Shown here: positions 29,801 through 38,004 of the stretch, in pieces
Numbering within the stretch: position 1 is the stretch's first letter
How the letters are laid out: every line of letters begins with the position of its first letter
Assembly: GCF_001039355.2 (NCBI RefSeq)
Contig: NW_019775398.1
Span: 393,630-431,633, forward strand
Length of the DNA: 38,004 bases
Reading direction: 5' to 3'
DNA from: Lingula anatina
Lineage: Eukaryota; Brachiopoda; Lingulata; Lingulida; Lingulidae
Program-made: the position numbers and the translations under genes
Notes under the pieces: model-generated
Database searches by the model: none
What the model saw: the letters and a program-made list of their open reading frames with translations, nothing else
Told to the model about the DNA's origin: nothing

Positions 29801-30718
29801 TCGCCCTCTAAAATGCCATTCTCCGGTCCTTTCAGCGAGCCCCGGACCCCACGCCAAGGGGGTGTCGACATCGCATCTGCAGCCCCCTCCCCTTAAAAAA
29901 TCCTGTATCCGCCCTTGCGCAGTAGACCTCATCTTTAATGTCGCTTCGAGGGTAAAAGCACATTTTAAGTTCGCGCATATCACCGTTGACAGCAGACCAA
30001 AATAACCGTCTATTTATCTAGAGACATATCTGTGAATATCTGTGGAAAATCAATCTGTCGCCCTGGTAGGGGGTAACCCTCAATATACTTCACCATATTG
30101 CAGGACGGTGAATTGGACTGGGATAAGAGCTTAAGAGGCAACATTTTAAGCTCGTTCTTCTATGGGTACATCTGCACTCAGATCCTCGGCGGCTGGTTGG
30201 CGGGGAGATATGGCGGGAAACACGTGCTGGGCACCGCCATGGTGATTGCGTTTGCGATGACGATGGTGACGCCGATTGCTTCCAGAACACACCCGTACCT
30301 TGTGATAGCGGCGCGGGTGCTGATGGGATTGGCGACTGTGAGTATGAATACATGACACGTGCAGATCGAGCTATTAACGTCACGTACAGATCTTAGTATG
30401 AATAACTTCACTGAAACACTGCATTGGCAAATTATCATAGCTATATCAATGGCTTTTCAAATAAAACTTTTTTCAATAAAAATATTTGCTCGATTTTCGT
30501 CTCGATTACCATTAGGTTGATTGACTGATAGTGATATTGATGTATTTTATTACTACAATTAATTAGTTCATTAATTTTTTTTTTTATTTATTTCTCTTGC
30601 TATCCTTTACTAACCTATACAACCAAGTAATACCTGTATGATGCAATGTACTGTGTACACTTCCAGGCAGGAGTCTGTCCGGAAATACCCGCTACATGTA
30701 TATAGTTAGTCAATCCAT

Positions 30719-30757
<39 letters not shown>

Positions 30758-33700
30758 TTTGCGGTCCTTTGGCTCTATGCTACGCAGTACAATGATTTAA
30801 TCGACCTTGTCAACTTCCAGGGAGTCGTCTTCCCAGCAATGCACGCTATATGGGGGAAATGGGCGCCGCCATTAGAGAGAAGTAAACTGATGTCGTTCTG
30901 TTACTCTGGGACCATTATTGGAAACATTGTGGCACTGTCCTTGTCCGGGTTCCTCTGCGAGATACAGCTAGACAATGGATGGCCCTTTATATTCTACGTT
31001 TATGGTCAGTGTTCATATAATAATAATAATAATAATTCAGTAATAACATTTAACAATGGGAGTGAAACTCCGTGGGGCGTAGATGTCAGTTTAAAAAAAA
31101 ATACAAAAGTAGTATACAAAACATGAAGAATACGCACTATACTGCTTAGGACTGTAATAATATCCTAATAATAATATAATAATATAGTATCTATAAATAT
31201 ATTCTGCAGTAATATCCGCTGTCAGGTGTTCTTCGTCACCACAACCCTCTCGTTGGTATGTCAGCGTTGCATGGCTTCCGGTTGATTTCGCGAAAATTCG
31301 CTTACTTACGGAAATTACATGTTACTGTAGGATCCTACCCAGCAAACATGGAACTTTTTTTTTATTACGTTACCATAACTTTTTTTTGTTATCTAAACAT
31401 TATGGTAACGCTATAATAACGTTCTATGTTAGCTGATTTTAGGAAGTCTTATTTGAACTTGGTCCAAAATATTATAGGGTCCTAAAGGTTATACAATGTA
31501 TGTCCAAAATTAGAATCCTAAAGAGCGTCCGACAGAATTCACATACAATTCCAATTCGGTAGGATTGCTTTAGGGCATTTTCGTATGGGACCCATTTTTC
31601 TTGATATTAATTCCTAGTTGGTGCAAATCCTGTCAAGTAATGGGATATCAGGATGTTAAGCGTGGTGTGTTTTCTGTTCAAGGGGCGTTCTGTTTCCTGT
31701 GGTTGTGTGGTTGGTACCTGACGGTCTTTGACACCCCGGCGTCCCATCCAAGGATCGGTCAGCCAGAGAGAACGTACATACAGCAGTCTATAGGACATCA
31801 TCCGGGACTGGAGGTAATCTGAACGAGACTGTGCGAGAATATTCGAGATAATGCATGAATGTTGGAGATTTCGTTCTCGTGGATCATCGTATTGTCTACG
31901 GTAATACTTGTTCATGAACATCTGCCCTGTTGGGTATGACCCAACCCTTTATGATGTTGAAGTAACTTTGCTATACCCTTGCTGAAACATCGGGCATTTT
32001 GTGTCTTTTGCAAAAGTAGAAATTTCAAAGAATTTGTAAAACAGTTGACACCTCCTCCCCAGAAATAAGAAAGGGACCTACGTGTATGTTGAGACTAATA
32101 AATATACATGGCGCGAGAAATAGATGAAAAAATTATTCTTTTTCTGCACCCGAATGTAACGAACTACATGTAGGCCTAGTAGTACAAATATACATATACA
32201 TATACATGTAGGACAGTGAACCCATACTTCCATGTCAACAGTCTTTACACGCCACTAAAAACAACGCAATTTCTTTTCCATCCCAGAAAGTCTCGGTCCC
32301 GTGGCTGACGTTCGCCAAGTCGCCTGCTGTGTGGGCGATAATAGTCGCCCATACCTGCAATAACTGGGGCAACTACACCCTGATGACCAGTCTGCCGACA
32401 TTTATGAAGGAAGTTCTAGCTTTTGACGTGAAGCAGGTGGGTGAGGTGGGATTGTGTTAGTTGAGAAATATTTGACAAGAAAGCATTTTCTTATCGGCTG
32501 GATAGAATGGAATTGTGTTAGTTGAGAAAGTTTTGATAAGAAGGTATTCTGAAAAACAGCCTGGGGAAGATTAAACGACAATTAGTGACACTTATTGAAT
32601 AAAGAATGTTCATATATAGCTACTAGTTGTATTTTACAGACTGTTAGACTTTCACAACTTTTTTCTTTCAGAATGTGCTATTTTCAGCGTTGCCGTATTT
32701 AGCGATGTACGTGAGTACCATCTTGTTTGGTCAAATTGCTGATCGTCTGCGAGAGCGCCGTGTATTGAACACCACGTGGACCAGAAAACTGTTCCAATCT
32801 ATCGGTCAGTGGCAGTCTGGTTCATTTGGATAATTTTGACACAAAACTGATGATTTACATAATTATGCTGTTTTTTTTTAAGAAAAATATAAATCTGTAT
32901 TAAATCTTAATCCTCAGTATAAAAATTAATGCAGCCCACGTCAGAAACAGGTCTGCTGCAGTGTAACAAGTGTAAATTGCATCTCGGTAGTACCTTTTAT
33001 ATAGCGGAATCAAATGTATGCATGGTTTTATTGTTAGAAGCAAATGCATGCATAAAGATTTACGGTAAAAAACAAAAGGTACCCAATATTTTCAGGTGGT
33101 TTCCTGCCAGCAGCCTTCCTCATAGCAACGGGGTTTGTTGATTGTGAGACCCGGATGATAGGCGTGGCTTTCCTGACACTGGGTGTGGCGTTTACTGCAG
33201 GCGTGCGTGCAGGCTTCCAGATCAACCACGTGGACATTGCCCCCAGGTAAGAGCGGACACTCGCGTACTTGAAGTCCTTAATGCGTGGTGTGACGTAATA
33301 TGGCTGTTAAAAATTAAAAAATTAAAAAATTAAAAATTAAAAATTTCAGCACTGTAGTTTCACCCCCTCATATGATGTTCTGTGTTGCCTGCCTTCAACA
33401 TGGGGTATTGTTTAAAAGATTTCGCTCATGGATATAATCGACAGCTCGGTAGAAAATAAACGTTTTTTAAAATTTAATTTAATTTAATTTTTTTAGGTTT
33501 GCAGGTGAAATCTACGGCATAACAAACACGCTATCGACGATCCCAGGCATGGTTTCCCCTATTGCTGTGGGTGCTTTAACTCCAAACGTAAGCGGTCACT
33601 TGCAAAAATTCATGTTTATGCTCACTCCATGGCCATTGTTTTGCAGATTTAACAACTTTTCAAATTTTTTATTATCTTTATTTATTTATTTGTTTGTTTG

Positions 33701-34113
33701 TTTATTTTTGTGTAAAATTTCCAAGAATGTTTGTAATAACAGATGGTTTATAGCTCATGAGTACCTCGAATACTTTTTAAGAGGACATTTATGTGCACAT
33801 GTACAGTAACCGTGCATATAATAGCATGAATGGAAAATAATGTAACATATTGTGATTTTGTTGATTAATGCAATATATTTGACTTCAGTTGTTATGAGTG
33901 CGTGTAACTCTTCTTTTTAAGGGTTCCAAGGAAGAGTGGCAACGGGTGCTCTTCATAAGTGGCGCCATCTATACGTTTGGCTCACTGTTTTTCTTGGTAT
34001 TTGCAAGCGGCGAGGAGCAGACCTGGGACAAACCGGATCATCTTCACTACCAGGACGATCAGGAGCTCAAGGAAAAAGAGAAAAAGGATGACTTGGAAAA
34101 TACGACATTGTAA
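26874..34113 (+). CDS. SLC17A5: SLC17-family organic anion transporter (sialin-like), complete, ten exons
   Basis: Major-facilitator transporter of the sialin/VGLUT family, expected in lysosomal or vesicular membranes moving acidic organic anions. Exons: 26874-26928, 27730-27959, 30104-30337, 30821-31004, 31683-31813, 32287-32436, 32672-32804, 33096-33246, 33497-33587, 33922-34113. All borders are AG/GT and in phase, giving 516 residues (human sialin 495). Seen: helix 1 with NVYALRTN (Arg44); a luminal loop with four N-glycosylation sequons (62-77); the SSFFYGYICTQILGGWLAG family motif at about 111-129; FPAMHAIWGKWAPPLERSK at 177-195 with His181; a NHVDIAP loop; and a C-terminal TWDKPD, then a charged tail ending TTL, a possible PDZ ligand. 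The positions of human sialin Glu171 and Glu175 are Met169 and Thr173, so coupling may differ. Sialin versus another SLC17 branch is not certain. Confidence 0.92.
26929..27729. other. SLC17 intron 1
   Basis: Carries a poly(T)/(ATT)n tract at 27550-27597. Nothing else was recognised. Confidence 0.5.
28783..29512. mobile_element. MITE with GGCGGATYYA ends, copy 1, rearranged inside
   Basis: Starts CAGTGGCGGATTTAATTT and ends ATCCTGGATCCGCTCCTG, an inverted pair. Segments match copy 2: TAGTTCTTAACCGTTCCAA near 28896, then again TAGTTCTAAACCATACCAA with CGTTCGCTCTCTAAAAT near 29373. So about 400 bp lie between two versions of the same internal segment, an insertion or internal duplication. It lies in SLC17 intron 2. 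Confidence 0.6.
29662..29919. mobile_element. MITE with GGCGGATYYA ends, copy 2
   Basis: Starts CAGTGGTGGATTTAGGGGG and ends ATCCTGTATCCGCCCTTG. The interior shares TAGTTCTAAACCGTACCAA and CGTTCGCCCTCTAAAATG with copy 1. Also in SLC17 intron 2. Confidence 0.7.
30338..30820. other. SLC17 intron 3
   Basis: Holds an (ATTT)n tract at 30717-30760. No other feature was seen. Confidence 0.6.
31005..31682. other. SLC17 intron 4
   Basis: A short (TAA)n run at 31018-31035 follows the donor, then AT-rich sequence. No coding exon was seen. Confidence 0.55.
31814..32286. other. SLC17 intron 5
   Basis: Ordinary intron sequence with a short ATACAT run near 32190. Nothing else was recognised. Confidence 0.5.
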
Positions 34114-34115
34114 TT

Positions 34116-34121
34116 AATAAA
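34116..34121 (+). terminator. Possible poly(A) signal directly after the SLC17 stop
   Basis: AATAAA begins two bases after the TAA stop codon. Its use would leave almost no 3' untranslated region, so the site at 34734 is the more likely one. Confidence 0.3.
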
Positions 34122-34733
34122 GGTTCGGTTGAGACCTACATCGTGTAAATATGAAACTGAGTTCGCTGGAACAGTTTTAGAAGGATGATGTACTATAAGT
34201 AGGCCTATCCCATTTACTCTATTTTTTGTCTAGTTAGCGTAGAAAGTCACTGCATGCCGTTATTTGGTATTATAAGTAGAATCCACTGAGGGTGCTGTGC
34301 TGTCAAATTTTATAATGATTGTTATTACTAGTGTTAATTCTAAAAGAGCGAGTGTTGTGTTTTTTTTTTTTTGCATAAATACCAAATTCATATCGTGGAT
34401 TTTTGGAAGCGATCTGTATTTAAAGGCCTTAAAAAGGAACTGAAATTGAAGGATATAAGGTATAGCGACTTAATTAACTATTCAAGAGCACTCCATGTAA
34501 GAACAGAGCCAGACTTAAAGTGTGTGCACTGTACCAGAGACTGTCACTCTCGTATTGGACTTTATGTAAGAACAGAGCCAGATAAGACTAACAGTGCGCG
34601 TCAGAAACTCGCTGGCACTTCCGTATAGGATTTTTCATGCAGTTATACTAGTATATACTCAGCGCTGCAATGTCAGAACAGATGATCCACTTCAAAGCGC
34701 AAATCCATTTTCTTTTTTGTAGTTGACGGTGCT

Positions 34734-34739
34734 AATAAA
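34734..34739 (+). terminator. Candidate poly(A) signal of the SLC17 gene
   Basis: AATAAA followed by AGTAGATTTTATTAAA. It would give a 3' untranslated region of about 650 bases containing two copies of ATGTAAGAACAGAGCCAGA at about 34496 and 34564. Confidence 0.45.
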
Positions 34740-34759
34740 GAGTAGATTTTATTAAAAAA

Positions 34760-36815
34760 CTTGATATTGTTCTGCACTAGCCAATGGAGAATGTAATATG
34801 GTGCACGACTGTGACACGCGAATATGAAACTCAAAGAACGAGCCTCTCTCAGTGTCTTCTTATCTCATTACGTCATCGGACAGTTGTCTCCCCTCTCTTA
34901 TGTTTTGTACACACGAAGTCACATCAATGGACTAGTTATTTAACTTACCCATTAATGCGCGGAAGCATTTATATGAATCCGTAATAATTACAAAGCCATA
35001 CGTTTCTACAGGCGTGACTGGTGACATGCAACTTTCTGTATTCCCTGTTCTTTTTTCATATGGGCGTTATCCGAGATAGTCCAATTTCCTTACCAAGGGA
35101 GATTTGGAGAGGATTAGAATCATAAATAGTTACAGCGTCACTCATTTATTATTATTATTTTTTTATTTTTCAGACAAAATTCCCAGCTCATAATTTCCTA
35201 CTTATTGCCAAAATGGAAAACCCGTACGTGTAACACGTGGATTCTCGAACGTTTTCTGGTCTTGTATGACGTCAGATCAGTGCCAAAGGCCACGTTTTAG
35301 GCTACCTCGAATGATTTCCAATACCAACCATAGTTCAGGTGATAGACACACCTGTCTCATGTACGCATTGACTGTGTTCTTTACACTGGGCACACCATAT
35401 CCAAAACAGTTCACTGAAATACAAAACATCAATCTTGATTGACTTTAACCTTTTGTGTGTGTGTGTCTTTTCATAATATATAGAGCAGCGAATTTCACTT
35501 GTTTCGCATGCGAAATGTTGACGCAGAGAAACTGTGTTTAAAATTTTATTTAGTTCTTTTTTCATGTTGGATATAACTACGGGTCACGCATAATAATAAT
35601 ACAACCAATTTATTCTCATTGGTGAGGTGTGCATGGATGTATAGTTTGATATCTTTTAAAAATGCATCCTTTACCAAAAAGCAATGTACTTAATTGTCCT
35701 ATATTTCGGTGTATTTACAAAGTTATGTTTCACCGGAGGCGGGTGCGTTATTGTAATTTTAGTTGAAACGTACCTTGTAGTTCGCTGCTATATCGCTTCA
35801 CGTGCTTGTTTATTAAAACAACAAGTGCGAGCAAAGCTAGTGACTCCAACTATAAATCAAAACAAAGCACGATGTCAAACAGAAATATAAATCAAGACTC
35901 GTGCTTTTATCCGACAGTCACAGCTACGTAGCGGACCTCGTTCATTTAAATGTTAATTCCCATTTAAGTGACATAATCAGTACTTTGTCAAAGTCTTGTG
36001 GAACTCTACCTAGCTTCATTGCCCTGCCCTCTATATCGTGACCGCAGATTAATTACAGTGTATGTTGCACTTTTCACTAGCAGCCGAGAATCCGGAGAAT
36101 TGAGTTATAACTTAGCCAGAGACATATATCTGTTAAAGGGTACGGCGCGATCTGTATATCAGGATCCTCACTGAAAGGTTCTGACAATGTGAACGGGTTT
36201 AGATCAAACATGAATCCAGTGTCAAGGTCACTCTAACAACCACGCACGGGATAAACCACATGAACCACGCAGCGTGAAAGATGCTGGTGTCTTACAATAT
36301 TAATTAGTGAAAGAATCAGCTAGTGCACTGCTTGATTTATTCTGACTGGTGCAGTACGCGTTCGTTATCATGTGAAAGGGACCCAAGTCAGCTGCTGACC
36401 GCTGTAGACAGCTGAAGTTATGAATGGATGGAAATAACACGACCCAAGTTGTCGATATGCGGTTCAGAGAAAGCTGAAAAACTACACGTTTATTATCTGC
36501 AGAGACTGATCAAAAACTGCCCACTCAATGAGCCAGGGCGTGAATATATACAAAGTAGGCAACAGGAGGCGGAGCTAAAACTAAATCCATGTCCACTACA
36601 GACATTGACATATGAACTTTAAAATACGTTACTACAACTGATAGTAGGGTTCGTTTGCATGGACGTGATTTTTCTATAGGTTCCAACGCAAGTGCAAGCG
36701 GTGCTGTTTACATCCTACAGCCGTATCATTAATTTGAAAATACACACACGCACTCCGGGTTGTTTTGTATATGCAGTTTAATGATTGGTATATAAACAGT
36801 TCCATATCGTAAGTC
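34760..36815. other. Intergenic region between the SLC17 gene and the next gene
   Basis: No supported coding exon, RNA gene or clear transposon. A few short ORFs lack splice context or similarity. The promoter of the gene starting at 36816 should be in the right-hand part, but no core element can be placed. Confidence 0.45.
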
Positions 36816-36918
36816 ATGGCAGTAGGAAGAGAAGCCGAGACTGTTCCTATGTCACCAGACTCTCGGACTACAGGCGACATGGAAGACGCAGAGGATAACG
36901 TGCCGCTTAAGGAAAATG
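36816..36918 (+). CDS. First coding exon of a second plus-strand gene, possibly an SLC17 paralogue
   Basis: ATG in an acceptable context (gtcATGG) opens 34 codons plus one base, ending at a consensus donor gtaagt in phase 1. The peptide begins MAVGREAETVPMSPDSRT and ends NVPLKEN, acidic and hydrophilic like the cytosolic N-termini of SLC17 transporters, some of which carry a PLL-type sorting motif. The upstream SLC17 gene also has a short first coding exon with a phase-1 donor, and tandem SLC17 duplicates are common in invertebrates. The rest of the gene is outside the window, so the identity is inference only. Confidence 0.5.
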
Positions 36919-37097
36919 GTAAGTATTGCCGTGGTATTGTTAGTACATGTGCGGCTGAACAGCACACAAGGCCTGTTTACAGTAGAAATGGGTCGACCCA
37001 ACCTGGAAACATGCACCTCAGCAGGCTGTGTGAATATGACGCTGATATTATGTACACGGTATAGCCACCGAAGACTACGGCACCCACTGACACGTGG

Positions 37098-37240
37098 CCA
37101 ACATCAACGACAGTGGGGCTATATCAACGACAGTGGAGCTATATCAACGACAGTGGGGCTATATCAACGACAGTGGAGCTATATCAACGACAGTGGGGCT
37201 ATATCAACGACAGTGGGGCTATATCAACGACACTGGGCTA
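37098..37240. repeat. 20-bp minisatellite, seven units
   Basis: Seven near-identical units of ATATCAACGACAGTGGGGCT, with G/A variation at one position. It lies 180 bp inside the putative first intron of the gene starting at 36816. The open frame running through it is a product of the repeat length. Confidence 0.93.
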
Positions 37241-37675
37241 GGCCGGTGACTGAGAAAAATAGTCCGCGGGCAGTAGGAGCTGAACCGGACGACACTGTAG
37301 GTTATTGTGCAGAAAGAATCACAAGGCAAAACCTGCAGATCATACATGAGAGAAGCTGTAAATTAACAGCTACAGTACAGGTATATGTAGGAGTGAGAGA
37401 GATGCCAAGCAAAGCACCTGTATGCATAGTTGCTTGCCTTGAAATTCTTGCAGAGGCATGTTGGTCCATTTTGTAGAGACTGCATGGCTCCATCCTGCCG
37501 TGTAACACTGCATGCAGAAAACATGGGGAGAAATGAATGTATTACTTAATGATGTTATTTATAGGAGTCTGCCGGGGAAACAGGTGGCGTGTATATATCA
37601 TTACTTTGTTCATGCATAATTGATTGTTTACATGGAGAAAATATTAAAGGGATAACAACTCCTCTTGTGAGATGT

Positions 37676-37945
37676 TTTTCGCAATAAATACATTGTATTC
37701 AACTCATAGAAATATAATATATTCTATTTTACCACAAAAACGGCAGTTATAGCAAATAAGCTGGGATTTGTGCTTGTGATCAGACCACATGACCTCTATA
37801 AATAGCTATACTCTATAATAATCTCTTAAGAAATCTCTTAAAATCTTAAGAGATTATTACAAAAAAAAAAACAAAAAAAAAAAAACGGGGACTAGCTTTA
37901 AATGAAGAAATGGATAAATTAAACACTGGTAATTATGGGGAAATT
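37676..37945. repeat. Dispersed repeat, copy 2, about 270 bp
   Basis: Second copy of the 16283-16546 repeat, same orientation. It has a 12-bp stem TAATCTCTTAAG with its complement at 37841-37858, followed by an A-rich run and AAATGGATAAATTAA. It sits in the first intron of the second plus-strand gene. Confidence 0.7.
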
Positions 37946-38004
37946 GCCGTTAGATTGCCGTTTGGTCGCCATTGAATTTTTTTTTTATTATTTTTTTTTT
38001 TTTG

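Noticed and set aside
30146-30438. Minus-strand frames opposite SLC17 exon 3
   Set aside because: Shadows of the plus-strand coding exon, which carries the conserved transporter motifs.
34493-34585. Repeated ATGTAAGAACAGAGCCAGA in the SLC17 3' region
   Set aside because: Only two short copies. Could be a small duplication, and no functional RNA motif was recognised.
36916-37476. 186-codon plus-strand ORF
   Set aside because: It starts inside the donor region of the exon at 36816 and is kept open by a 20-bp minisatellite whose length is not a multiple of three.

Overview
This is eukaryotic, intron-rich animal DNA with GT-AG introns, many microsatellites and dense small palindromic DNA transposons. 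The two readable proteins are an animal ClC-2-type chloride channel and a sialin-like SLC17 transporter. Together with the repeat style (TWA-flanked foldback elements, 'GGCGGATCC'-ended MITEs, single-N contig joins, apparently strong heterozygosity) they suggest a marine invertebrate such as a mollusc or an invertebrate deuterostome. The species cannot be fixed from this window. Layout: (1) About 1-24,063, minus strand, holds the 5' two thirds of an exon-intron resolved ClC-2 homologue. Ten exons were traced from the start codon at 24,063 down to 342, and the rest of the membrane domain and the CBS domains lie off the left edge. A 16.5 kb first intron contains a large phase-compatible exon (8572-9696, or up to 9762 if it is a cassette) that would give the channel a Ser/Pro-rich N-terminal tail of about 375 residues with a PPPY motif. 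(2) Introns hold Harbinger-type MITEs, a nested transposon cluster at 3.65-5.04 kb, a minisatellite at 12.1-12.7 kb, and a 3.2 kb direct duplication at 16.6-23.0 kb whose copies both start at or within about 12 bp of a single 'n', probably two haplotypes joined in tandem. (3) 24.06-26.87 kb is the head-to-head intergenic region. (4) 26,874-34,113, plus strand, holds a complete ten-exon SLC17 (sialin-like) gene of 516 codons plus stop. Its transmembrane helix 4 lacks the two glutamates of human sialin. (5) 34.1-36.8 kb is intergenic. (6) At 36,816 a second plus-strand gene begins. Only a first coding exon is visible, with the same phase-1 donor as the SLC17 gene, so a tandem SLC17 paralogue is plausible but unproven. 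Functionally, the two recognised genes are an inward-rectifier-type chloride channel and a proton/anion-coupled organic anion transporter. They are neighbours, and nothing in the sequence shows that they work together.
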